The notes beneath the pieces were generated by a model. That model was not told where the DNA came from. It worked only from the letters and a program-made list of their open reading frames with translations, and did not search any database. A DNA stretch of 6,638 bases from Phycisphaerales bacterium (GTDB taxonomy: Bacteria > Planctomycetota > Phycisphaerae > Tepidisphaerales > Tepidisphaeraceae): contig JAQGHJ010000444.1 in NCBI GenBank assembly GCA_028288905.1, forward strand, positions 1-6,638, given 5' to 3'. Below are positions 1 through 5,831 of the stretch, piece by piece. Both the position numbers and the translations under genes were made by a program. How positions within the stretch are numbered: position 1 is the first letter of the stretch; every line of letters starts with the position of its first letter.

Positions 1-56
1 GGTCGGCCGTGGTCAGTAGATGGGAAAGTCGGTGGACGGTCGGCCGTGGTCAGTAG
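1..56. repeat. 19-bp direct repeat, two copies
   Basis: The 19-mer GGTCGGCCGTGGTCAGTAG occurs at 1-19 and again, identically, at 38-56. The copies are offset by 37 bp and separated by 18 bp of unrelated sequence. The first copy touches the window edge, so the repeat may be longer or have more copies to the left. It contains GGTCAGT, the reverse complement of the ACTGACC unit seen at 131-158, so it belongs to the same repeat family. No coding frame of known type covers it. It lies downstream of the stop codon of the permease gene on the minus strand. Function unknown. Confidence 0.85.
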
Positions 57-141
57 TGGAGGCACACCGGTCGTTGAGCAACGGCCCGGTCTCGCTGCCC
101 GGCACCGGCCGGCCGAGACGTCCCGCCACTACTGACCACGG
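44..141. repeat. Long imperfect inverted repeat downstream of the permease gene
   Basis: The arm at 44-59 (CCGTGGTCAGTAGTGG) is perfectly complementary to 126-141. Weaker, interrupted complementarity continues outward to about 35 and 150. Inside the loop a second stem can form: GTCTCG at 89-94 with CGAGAC at 114-119, extended by GCC 97-99 with GGC 111-113 after a 2-nt bulge. In an RNA made from the minus strand this begins about 20 nt after the permease stop codon, so it could act as a 3'-end structure or terminator. There is no U-tract. A REP-like or small non-autonomous mobile element is an alternative. Pairing was read by eye; stability was not calculated. Confidence 0.6.
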
Positions 142-158
142 ACCACTGGCTACGGACC
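131..158. repeat. Degenerate heptad tandem repeat (four units)
   Basis: Four consecutive 7-mers are visible: ACTGACC (131-137), ACGGACC (138-144), ACTGGCT (145-151) and ACGGACC (152-158). The consensus is AC(T/G)G(A/G)C(C/T). The array ends 1 bp before the TGA stop codon of the minus-strand permease gene. The same unit, reverse complemented as GGTCAGT, is present at 11-17 and 48-54. Heptad arrays with this flavour occur, from memory, in intergenic DNA of Gemmata-like planctomycetes; that association was not checked. Confidence 0.7.
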
Positions 159-159
159 C

Positions 160-1083
160 TCACGCGATGTCCGCGAACCGCCGCTCGGTCTTCTTGAAGT
201 AGAACAGCCCGAAGATGAGGAGGACGACCGTGATCACGATCGAGCTGGCGAGGTACGTCCACGACCAGCCGGGGCTCTCCCCCATCAGCACCTTCCGGAA
301 CGTCGTCACGATGCCGTACGCCGGGTTGAAGTGGAACAGCACCTTCCACTTCGGGCTGTTGGCGATCGACTCCGGGACCGGGAACATGACGAAGCTCAGG
401 TACATCCAGATCTGGGCGGCGAACGGGATCACGAACCGCAGGTCGCGGTACGTCACCGTCAGGGCGGAGACGGTGTACGCCAGCCCGGCCCCGAGCATGG
501 CCGTCAGCAGCATCAGGAACGGGAAGAACACGACTGTCCACGGCGGGACGACGCGGTAGAACGCCATCACGACCACGAACACCGGCAGCGAGATCAGCAT
601 GTCGAACATCGCCCCGCCGACGGCGGACGTCGGGACGAACAGCCGCGGGAAGTAGATCTTCGTCAGCAGGTGCTGCTGGCTCACCAGGGACAGCCCGCCC
701 TCGTTCAACGACCGGTTGATCACCTGCCACCCGAGCATGGCGGCGAAGATGAACACTGGGAACGCGTGCTGCACCTTCGGCGACAGCTGGCTCGCCAGGT
801 TCAGCCCGGACCCGAAGATGATCGAGAAGATCGCGACCTGGATGAGCGGGACGAGGACGGCCCAGAGCACCCCGAGCGTCGCCTGCTTGTACCGCACCTT
901 CACGTCGCGCCAAACGAGGAAGTACAGCAGCTCCCGGCCGCGGCTGAGCTCCGGCCAATCGACGCCGATCCAGCCCTTCTTCGGCTCGATCACCGTCTCC
1001 TTGACCGGCTCGGCGTCGGCCGAGGCGGCGAGAGCGGCCGGCGAAACCGGGACGTTGCTGACGGTGGATGACATAAGGTTCAT
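160..1083 (-). CDS. ABC-2 type permease, polysaccharide/O-antigen export family
   Basis: This is a membrane subunit of an ABC exporter that would move a lipid-linked or cell-surface polysaccharide across the cytoplasmic membrane, in the Wzm/RfbA/TagG family. The 307-residue product has the family hallmarks: WRDVKVRYKQATLG with the first membrane helix (about 58-91), YRDLRFVIPFAAQIWMYLSF (212-231), NPAYGIVTTFR (253-263) and the cytoplasmic C-terminus ERRFADIA. Six hydrophobic segments are visible, near 74-91, 108-124, 155-177, 184-211, 218-236 and 278-297, as expected. The first 45 residues are polar, a common feature of the family. I chose ATG at 1083; ATG at 1074 is also possible, and the frame extends to a TTG at 1116. 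No clear Shine-Dalgarno sequence precedes any of these. The ATPase partner (Wzt/TagH type) is not in the window and would be expected beyond position 1, in the direction of transcription. The substrate cannot be deduced. Confidence 0.93.
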   Translation of the reverse strand: MNLMSSTVSNVPVSPAALAASADAEPVKETVIEPKKGWIGVDWPELSRGRELLYFLVWRDVKVRYKQATLGVLWAVLVPLIQVAIFSIIFGSGLNLASQLSPKVQHAFPVFIFAAMLGWQVINRSLNEGGLSLVSQQHLLTKIYFPRLFVPTSAVGGAMFDMLISLPVFVVVMAFYRVVPPWTVVFFPFLMLLTAMLGAGLAYTVSALTVTYRDLRFVIPFAAQIWMYLSFVMFPVPESIANSPKWKVLFHFNPAYGIVTTFRKVLMGESPGWSWTYLASSIVITVVLLIFGLFYFKKTERRFADIA

Positions 1084-1609
1084 GGGCACAAGCGTCGCTC
1101 GGCTGCCGGGGGACAAGGCCCCGCCTCAACCCGTGGTGGGCGGCGGGGTCGCACCTCGATCCTCTCATCGGCGGTTCCCGTCGGCTTCTACAGAAGCGGC
1201 GACCCGGCCGTGGCGCGGAATGTTGGGGCCGGAGGACGCCGGCCGCGGACCAAAGACTGATCTAGCTTCTAGTTGCGCGACCGCGGCTCGCCCGTCGTGG
1301 CGGCAGACGCTCGTCGGTTCCCAAGGGGTCGGGCGCGGGCCGCTTCGCGGGCTTGGGTTCCCCCAGGACCGACACGGCGGGAGATCCCTACTCAACCGTT
1401 GTCCCCGGGCGGTGCCGGTAGTCCGGTTTGGGGGGATGATACCGGACGCCCGCTCCGCCGAACAGAGGTACGGCTGGACGCGGACGCAGGGACCGACCTG
1501 GGCCCCCCGCCGCACCCGTTCAAGGGCAGGGCACACGCGGGAACGAGAGAGCCCGCGGCACTGCCGCGGGCTGTTCTCTTTCCCCGCCTCGAGTCCACCG
1601 TCCCGCCGG
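1084..1609. other. Gene-free leader of the permease gene
   Basis: No convincing gene lies in this 526-bp stretch. The open frames on both strands give Arg/Pro-rich translations without family resemblance and are explained by the high G+C content. It should hold the promoter of the minus-strand permease, but I see no clear -35/-10 pair. Local structures are a 7-bp dyad (GTCCGGT at 1421-1427 with ACCGGAC at 1441-1447, 13-nt loop), a direct repeat TCTAG/TCTAG at 1261-1265 and 1268-1272 in an unusually A+T-rich patch, and the terminator-like hairpin at 1550-1572. No tRNA cloverleaf or recognisable riboswitch was found by eye. Confidence 0.5.
1550..1572 (-). terminator. Hairpin terminator after the beta-helix gene
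   Basis: AGCCCGCGGC (1550-1559) pairs perfectly with GCCGCGGGCT (1563-1572) around the 3-nt loop ACT. It starts 37 nt after the TAA stop of the large minus-strand gene and is very G+C-rich. On the minus strand the hairpin is followed by CTCTCGTT rather than a true U-run, so intrinsic termination would be weak or would rely on the stem alone. On the plus strand it is followed by GTTCTCTTT, but no plus-strand gene reads into it. Position after the gene makes a 3'-end role likely. Confidence 0.65.
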
Positions 1610-4285
1610 TTACGCCGCCTTCGACAGGCTGGCACCGACCTTCTTCGTGCCGACGGTCATTTGGTAAGAGCCGCTCAGCTTCACGTTCTTGTACGTGTCG
1701 CCCCACACCTGCGGCAGCGCCTCCCACTCGTCCTCGTCCATGAAGTCGGACGCGGCCACCACCTCGTCGCCGGCGTAGTTGATCCCGTCCTGCTTGCCGC
1801 TGGTGGCCAGGTCCGGCCACACGTTCCCGCTGATCTCCTTGAACGTGCTCATGTCGCCGGTCAGGTTGATCGCCGACGCCGCCCCCGCCCCGTTCAGCTT
1901 CAGGTTCGGGGCCACGTACAGGTTGTTCTTGACCACGACGCCCGTCGCGTTGCCGTGGACCCGCAGGAACGACCCCGTCGCCGACGTCGTCACGACCGTG
2001 TTCCGCTCGATCCGCACGTCCTCGGTGCGGCGGACGCCGTCGTACCCCCCGTCGAGGTTCTCGAGCAGGATCCCCCAGTAGTCGTTCACCTGCACGACGT
2101 TGTTCCGGATCGCCAGGTGCTTCGTCCCGGCCCGGACGTTGAAGTAGACCTTGTTCGTCTGGTTGTTCTCGACGACGCCGTTCTCGCACTTGAACTTCTG
2201 CCACCCCGCGAACGCGTTGTACGACGCGAGCCCGACCCGCATCGTGCCGCCGTCGATCCGGTTCCCGGACACATAGAACCAGCTCGACATCCGCAGCTCG
2301 ATCGATCCCTTGCGGTTGCTCGGGCGGCTCAGGTCGTTGTCGTGGATCAGCACGCGGATCAGCCCCTTGCCGTCCGACCCGTCCGACCGGATCAGGTGCT
2401 CCTGCTGGCTGTCGGTCATCGTGTTCCCGAGGTAAGCGTGGTCGTACCCCTGGCCCCAGATGCCGTACCCGCGTATCTCGTTCGAGAAGTGGTTGTCCTG
2501 CACGAGCACCCCGGTCGGGCCGGTCTCGGTCTGCACCCCGTTGGTGAGGTTGCGGAACGAGCACTTGCGGACCGTGAAGTTGTTCGCCGTGACCGTGAAC
2601 GCCTCCGCCGGCACTTTCGTCACCCCGTACGCGCTCGAGAAGCCCCACATGCTGTCGAGCGTCAGGTTCTGGGCGAGGAACCCGGTGGCGGACGGGGTGA
2701 CGTAGAACAGGCTGACCCCGAGCCCCTTCACCTTCCGCACGACCGGGTTCGCCCCGGTGCCGTACGCGTCGACCACCATGTTCTTGCCGGACATCCGGAG
2801 CAGGTCGCCGACGTCGAACGTCTGGCCCCGCTTGAGCAGGATGCGGGTGTTGTCCCCGGCCCGCTTGACGGCGGCCGCCAGCGTGCGGACCGCCTCGGCG
2901 GCGGACGACCCGTCGTTCGCGTCGCTGCCGGTGTTCGCGTCGACGTAGATCGCCCGGCGGGTGTCGGCCGTGATCGTGACCGCGGTCGTGACGGTCGTCG
3001 CCTTCCCGCCGGCGTCGGTGACGGTCAGCGTCAGCGTGTACGTGCCCGCCTTGTCGTACGTGTGAGCGGCGTTCCACCCGACCAGCTTGTTGTACTTCGT
3101 CCCGGCGTCGCCGAAGTCCCACTCGAACTTCGCCCCGATTGCATCCCCGTTGAAGATCTTCCCGTCGAGGGCGTTGACGTTCACCGTGTGCCCGGCCGGG
3201 CCGGACTGGCTGGAGGCGGCGAACGTGATGACCGCCTTCGGGGCCGCGTTCACGGCCAGCTTCGCGTCGAACGTCCCGCCCCACGAGGCGTCGCCGGTCG
3301 TGGTGCTGCCCGCCGGGGCGGTGGTGCCACCCGTGGTCGTGCCACCGGTGGCGGTCCCGCCTGCGGGCGTGCCGCCCGACGTCGTGCCGCCGGTGCCCGT
3401 CTTCGTCCCGGACGAGCCGCCCGTGCCGGTGGTGGTCCCCGAGCCGGGCGTCGCGGTGCCGCCGGTCGCCGGAACGTCCGGGGTGGCCGGCGGCGGGGGC
3501 GGCGGCGAGACCGGGGGTGTCGTCTCGCCGGTCGGGGTGCCGCCGCTGTCGTCGGCGCCCGCCTCGGTCGGGTCGGTGCCGTCGTTCGGGTCCTCGGCCT
3601 TGCCGCCGACCGCGGGCCGGCGGCCGTCCTCGGCCGACGCGTCGACCGGCGTATTCTTCCCCGCCCCGCCGACGAACCGGTCTCGCCCGGCGCCGCCGGT
3701 GAGCGTGTCGTTCCCGGTGCTGCCGAACAACAGGTCGTTACCCGCGCCACCGCTCAGGGCGTCGTCGCCGGCGCCGCCGTTCAGTCGGTCGCTGTCGTCC
3801 CCGCCGGCGAGCGCATCGTTCCCGCCCCGCCCGAACACAACGTCGTCGCCCGGGCCGGTGTCGACGGTGTCGGCCCCGCTCCCGCCGACGACGCGGTCGT
3901 CGCCGGCCCCGGTCAGAAGAGTGGTCGGGACGTCGACCGTCTGCCCGATCCGCACGACGTCGTCGCCGGCCGTGCCGACGACTCGGATCTCGCGAACCGC
4001 GAGCCTGGGGAACGTCGCCCGCCGCGGGCTGCTGTCGGAGCTGACGACCCGGAACTTGTCGGCCCGGGCGTTGTACGAGACGCTCGCCTTCAGTCGGGCG
4101 TCCCCGCCGCCGTCGATCGTCAGCAGGCCGTCCGTCAGCGAGACGGTCGACATCAGCTGCCGACTTTCCAGCGCCTCGCTCACCGCCAGCCGCATCGCGC
4201 TGAACGGGGTCGTCCCAAACGGGGACAGCGGGCGGCCAGTCAACGGGGCGACGGCAAAGGCGGCGGTTCGGGTTCGCTGGCTCAT
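1610..4285 (-). CDS. Secreted modular protein: LEPR-XLL-like, RTX, PKD and right-handed beta-helix
   Basis: The 891-residue product is a large extracellular or surface protein. Residues 36-46 (SEALESRQLMS) match the planctomycete LEPR-XLL-type N-terminal motif. Residues 124-204 are nine uninterrupted RTX nonapeptides (GGxGxDxLx type; for example NGGAGDDAL, SGGAGNDLL) that should bind calcium, plus a partial tenth. Residues 225-332 are a Pro/Thr/Gly linker with a run of six prolines. Residues 349-438 form a PKD domain, with FEWDFGD at 387-393 and HTYDKAGTYTLTLTVTD at 408-424. From YVDANTGSDANDG (447-459) to about 800 is a right-handed parallel beta-helix whose rungs show repeated strand-plus-Asn patterns: VLVQDN, VLIHDN, FYVSGN, LAIRNN, VRIERN, VVVKNN. 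Such folds are typical of polysaccharide lyases, epimerases and glycan-binding proteins, but I recognise no catalytic motif, so no enzyme activity is assigned. RTX near the N-terminus is unlike type I-secreted toxins, where it lies near the C-terminal signal. ATG 4285 keeps the motif about 36 residues from the start; ATG 4195 would leave only 5. Confidence 0.92.
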   Translation of the reverse strand: MSQRTRTAAFAVAPLTGRPLSPFGTTPFSAMRLAVSEALESRQLMSTVSLTDGLLTIDGGGDARLKASVSYNARADKFRVVSSDSSPRRATFPRLAVREIRVVGTAGDDVVRIGQTVDVPTTLLTGAGDDRVVGGSGADTVDTGPGDDVVFGRGGNDALAGGDDSDRLNGGAGDDALSGGAGNDLLFGSTGNDTLTGGAGRDRFVGGAGKNTPVDASAEDGRRPAVGGKAEDPNDGTDPTEAGADDSGGTPTGETTPPVSPPPPPPATPDVPATGGTATPGSGTTTGTGGSSGTKTGTGGTTSGGTPAGGTATGGTTTGGTTAPAGSTTTGDASWGGTFDAKLAVNAAPKAVITFAASSQSGPAGHTVNVNALDGKIFNGDAIGAKFEWDFGDAGTKYNKLVGWNAAHTYDKAGTYTLTLTVTDAGGKATTVTTAVTITADTRRAIYVDANTGSDANDGSSAAEAVRTLAAAVKRAGDNTRILLKRGQTFDVGDLLRMSGKNMVVDAYGTGANPVVRKVKGLGVSLFYVTPSATGFLAQNLTLDSMWGFSSAYGVTKVPAEAFTVTANNFTVRKCSFRNLTNGVQTETGPTGVLVQDNHFSNEIRGYGIWGQGYDHAYLGNTMTDSQQEHLIRSDGSDGKGLIRVLIHDNDLSRPSNRKGSIELRMSSWFYVSGNRIDGGTMRVGLASYNAFAGWQKFKCENGVVENNQTNKVYFNVRAGTKHLAIRNNVVQVNDYWGILLENLDGGYDGVRRTEDVRIERNTVVTTSATGSFLRVHGNATGVVVKNNLYVAPNLKLNGAGAASAINLTGDMSTFKEISGNVWPDLATSGKQDGINYAGDEVVAASDFMDEDEWEALPQVWGDTYKNVKLSGSYQMTVGTKKVGASLSKAA
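3290..3517 (-). repeat. Low-complexity Pro/Thr/Gly linker-coding DNA
   Basis: This stretch encodes residues 257-332 of the beta-helix protein. It starts with a proline run and continues with degenerate TGGT/GGTT/GGTP units built on Gly-Thr, coded by repeated GGC/ACC-type codons. At DNA level it is a field of imperfect short repeats that could vary in copy number by slippage. At protein level it is a flexible spacer between the RTX block and the PKD domain, of a composition often found in exported proteins and often O-glycosylated in other systems; glycosylation here is only a possibility. Confidence 0.8.
3659..3916 (-). repeat. RTX calcium-binding nonapeptide repeat block
   Basis: This stretch encodes residues 124-209. 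The nonamers run without interruption: LTGAGDDRV, VGGSGADTV, DTGPGDDVV, FGRGGNDAL, AGGDDSDRL, NGGAGDDAL, SGGAGNDLL, FGSTGNDTL, TGGAGRDRF, then a partial VGGAG. In the RTX family the Gly/Asp positions of successive units bind calcium and drive folding into a parallel beta-roll. The outer units (1, 3 and 5) are the most degenerate and the middle ones the most canonical. Folding is expected only in calcium-containing space outside the cytoplasm. Confidence 0.93.
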
Positions 4286-4301
4286 GCCCGTGAAATCGGG
4301 C
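4286..4301 (-). promoter_or_regulatory. Small hairpin abutting the start codon
   Basis: GCCCG (4286-4290) can pair with CGGGC (4297-4301) around a 6-nt loop. In the mRNA of the beta-helix gene this stem sits immediately before the AUG, in the place where a Shine-Dalgarno sequence would be, and no such sequence is seen. It might limit or shape translation initiation. A 5-bp stem in G+C-rich DNA can also arise by chance. Confidence 0.3.
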
Positions 4302-4573
4302 TCACGATTGTTCGCCTGTGGCCTGCAACACCGCGTTCGACAGTTTTATTCGCCCCCGTCCCCCGCGGGCCGTTACCTAACCGGCACGACCCGCACCGTC
4401 TGCCATCCGTGGACCACCGAAACGTCCGATAGAACGGAAGGCGGGAGACCTAGCAACCCGATTCCTCGCTGCCGCGGACCCCTCAGCTGACGTGGCGGAG
4501 TTGGGGCCGTCCACGCCCCAGGAACGGCCGACGCCGCAGGCCTGGCTGTCCACGGACCGGCCGCCGCCGGGCC
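4286..4573. other. Intergenic leader upstream of the beta-helix gene
   Basis: No gene is supported here. The stretch should carry the minus-strand promoter of the beta-helix gene. The only clearly A+T-rich patch is at about 4340-4350 (minus strand GAATAAAACTG), roughly 55-65 bp before the start codon; it could contain a -10 element, but no fitting -35 is seen. A short stem TGGGGC (4502-4507) with GCCCCA (4515-4520) and a 9-bp dispersed inverted pair (TCCGTGGAC 4406-4414, GTCCACGGA 4548-4556) are also present. The latter resembles the heptad units at the left edge. Confidence 0.4.
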
Positions 4574-4623
4574 AAATCGACGGCGGCCGCCGGTCCTGTC
4601 GGACCGGCGGCCGCCGTCGATTT
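4574..4623 (-). terminator. Perfect 23-bp-stem terminator after the oxygenase gene
   Basis: The arm at 4574-4596 is perfectly complementary to 4601-4623, with a 4-nt loop (TGTC on the plus strand). The stem begins with AAATCGACGG and ends with CCGTCGATTT, so the hairpin has A3/U3 at its base, and each arm contains the self-palindrome GGCGGCCGCC. It lies 26 nt after the TAG stop of the minus-strand oxygenase gene. There is no long U-tract beyond the stem, but stem length and position make intrinsic termination very likely. Since the A/T base is symmetric it could also block transcription from the other side. Confidence 0.88.
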
Positions 4624-4649
4624 CCTCCGTCCCCGACCCCGTCAGAGCA

Positions 4650-5462
4650 CTACTTGCCGCCGCCGATCACGCTCTTGACCTTGCTCGCCCCGCGGTGGAG
4701 GAACTTGCGGAGCCCCTTGGTCGCCTGCTCGACCGGCATCATGACGCCCTTGAGCTTCTCGTCCGGGCGTGCCTTGAAGATCGTGTCGTGGAACTCGGTG
4801 TAGTGGGCCGGAGCCGCCGCCGTGTAGTAGTACGCGGCGAAGCTCTTGCGGGCCTGCCCCTCCGGGCACTTCACGGCGTTCACGCCGTGGAAGCTGACCT
4901 CGTTCGTCTCGAACATCACGCAGCGGTTGAAGATCGGCAGGAACTTTTGGTGCCGGACCTTCACGTCCTCGTCCCACAGCTCGAACTCCCCGCCCCACGA
5001 CTCCTGCCACCCCTTGTTCAAGTAGACGAGGATGTTCAGCCGGCGGTGCCAGCCGCGATCCTTGAGCTGGTTGAAGTCGAGGTGGACGTCGAGGTGCCCC
5101 CGGGCCCCGGTCGCGTGCAGCCCGCCGCCGACCAGCTTCTCGTCCGGCAGCAGGGCCGGCATGCCGGTGACGTGCTCCATGAGCCCGAGGAACTCCGGGC
5201 CGTTCAACAGCCCGTTCAGCCGCTGGAGCGGCTCGGGCATCTTGCGGGGGTCGGAGATCTGGAACTTCCCCTTCTCGTTCAGGTTCGTGAACGTGACCCC
5301 CATCTTCTGGACCTCGTCGTAGGTCGGGAAGCTGGCGGCGCACGCGTCGGCGAAATCGGCCTTGAGGAAGTTGTCCACCTTGAACCAGGGGACCGGCTTG
5401 GCCCCCTGGAACTGGGTCCGCAGGGCATCTCGGTCGATGGGGTTGATCAGGTCCAGGCTCAT
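4650..5462 (-). CDS. 2-oxoglutarate/Fe(II)-dependent oxygenase, prolyl-4-hydroxylase type
   Basis: This 270-residue cytoplasmic protein belongs to the 2OG-Fe(II) oxygenase superfamily, whose members couple decarboxylation of 2-oxoglutarate to hydroxylation of a substrate. The jelly-roll core is visible from about 113 to 213. Predicted iron ligands are His127 and Asp129 in HLDVHLDFN and His192 in SFHGV. Arg205, in RKSFAAYYY, is the probable 2-oxoglutarate-binding residue. The segment RRLNILVYLNKGWQESWGGEFELWD (140-164) is typical of the subgroup related to prolyl 4-hydroxylases. An extra HLD precedes the metal motif (His123, Asp125); I prefer the second because it sits before Phe-Asn as in relatives. 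The tail (249-270) is basic and glycine-ended. Length is normal for a stand-alone enzyme. ATG 5462 has GGAA 6 nt upstream; the open frame runs on to 6011, but the extra residues look unlike the family and overlap the divergent gene. The substrate (protein, small molecule or sugar) cannot be told. Confidence 0.93.
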   Translation of the reverse strand: MSLDLINPIDRDALRTQFQGAKPVPWFKVDNFLKADFADACAASFPTYDEVQKMGVTFTNLNEKGKFQISDPRKMPEPLQRLNGLLNGPEFLGLMEHVTGMPALLPDEKLVGGGLHATGARGHLDVHLDFNQLKDRGWHRRLNILVYLNKGWQESWGGEFELWDEDVKVRHQKFLPIFNRCVMFETNEVSFHGVNAVKCPEGQARKSFAAYYYTAAAPAHYTEFHDTIFKARPDEKLKGVMMPVEQATKGLRKFLHRGASKVKSVIGGGK

Positions 5463-5468
5463 ATTCTG

Positions 5469-5472
5469 TTCC
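5469..5472 (-). promoter_or_regulatory. Shine-Dalgarno-like GGAA for the oxygenase
   Basis: On the minus strand GGAA is followed by the 6-nt spacer CAGAAT and then ATG at 5462. This supports the 270-residue start over the upstream in-frame extension. It is the clearest ribosome-binding-site candidate in the window. Confidence 0.6.
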
Positions 5473-5723
5473 GTATCGGACCGGCGGCGGCCGGCCTTGA
5501 TGTAAAGGTCCGCGGTGGCGAACGGTTTGGCGACCGTCGTCAGACGACGCCCGGCGCGGCGGCAACGTCCAGGCTGTTGTCGGCATGCTTCGCGGCCGCG
5601 GGCGAGACCCGCCAAGGACCGCGGAGCGGGTTGTTCGGCTTGCGGAACGGCGAACGCAGTGTAAATCTCGGATGCGCGGGCTGTCCAGGGTGGGAAATGG
5701 GCTTGTGACGGCTGCGACGGCCG

Positions 5724-5740
5724 ATACCAGTAACGGGTAT
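5724..5740. promoter_or_regulatory. 17-bp dyad, possible operator
   Basis: ATACCAGTAACGGGTAT is an interrupted palindrome centred on 5732: seven of the eight base pairs match, the exception being A5729 opposite G5735. It is A+T-richer than its surroundings and lies about 91 bp before the acyltransferase start and 262 bp before the oxygenase start. Size and symmetry suit a dimeric transcription factor, but no regulator gene is in view. Confidence 0.35.
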
Positions 5741-5831
5741 GGTTTGTCGCGCCCCTGCCACCCACAAGCGGCCCCACCAACGCCGCACGGTTAACGCCAG
5801 CCCGCGACGGTGAGTGCGAAGATCCAACGCT

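Larger units (their letters stand above)
5463..5831. other. Divergent intergenic region between oxygenase and acyltransferase
   Basis: These 369 bp separate two genes reading away from each other and must hold both promoters unless one gene is silent. Open frames inside are Arg/Pro/Ala-rich with no recognisable family. The most notable element is the 17-bp dyad at 5724-5740. No confident -35/-10 pair was found on either strand, and no tRNA or small RNA is recognisable. Confidence 0.5.

Noticed and set aside
1..158. CRISPR array
   Set aside because: There are only two 19-bp copies with an 18-bp gap, plus short 7-bp units. Neither repeat length nor spacing fits, and no cas gene is present.
1084..1116. 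TTG start at 1116 for the permease, giving 318 residues
   Set aside because: ATG codons at 1083 and 1074 are available downstream, and the 11 extra residues lie outside the conserved region. A start at 1116 is not excluded.
50..1168. A 372-codon minus-strand frame overlapping the permease
   Set aside because: It is an Arg-rich shadow frame; the competing frame has six membrane segments and family motifs.
1165..1635. A 156-codon minus-strand frame in the gap between the permease and beta-helix genes
   Set aside because: It overlaps the terminator hairpin and the 3' end of the beta-helix gene, has Arg/Pro-rich composition, and shows no recognisable domain or start signal.
1392..3284. A 630-codon minus-strand open frame overlapping the beta-helix gene in another frame
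   Set aside because: The product is Arg/Gly/Asp-rich without any family signal, while the overlapping frame shows clear PKD and beta-helix motifs.
3290..3517. Non-coding tandem repeat
   Set aside because: The reading frame of the beta-helix gene continues through it and gives a normal Pro/Thr/Gly linker between recognised domains.
716..4432. A 1238-codon open frame on the plus strand, antisense to the permease end and the beta-helix gene
   Set aside because: Its translation is an Arg/Pro/Val/Asp-rich low-complexity string without domains. It mirrors the codon pattern of the real minus-strand gene in very G+C-rich DNA, where stops are rare.
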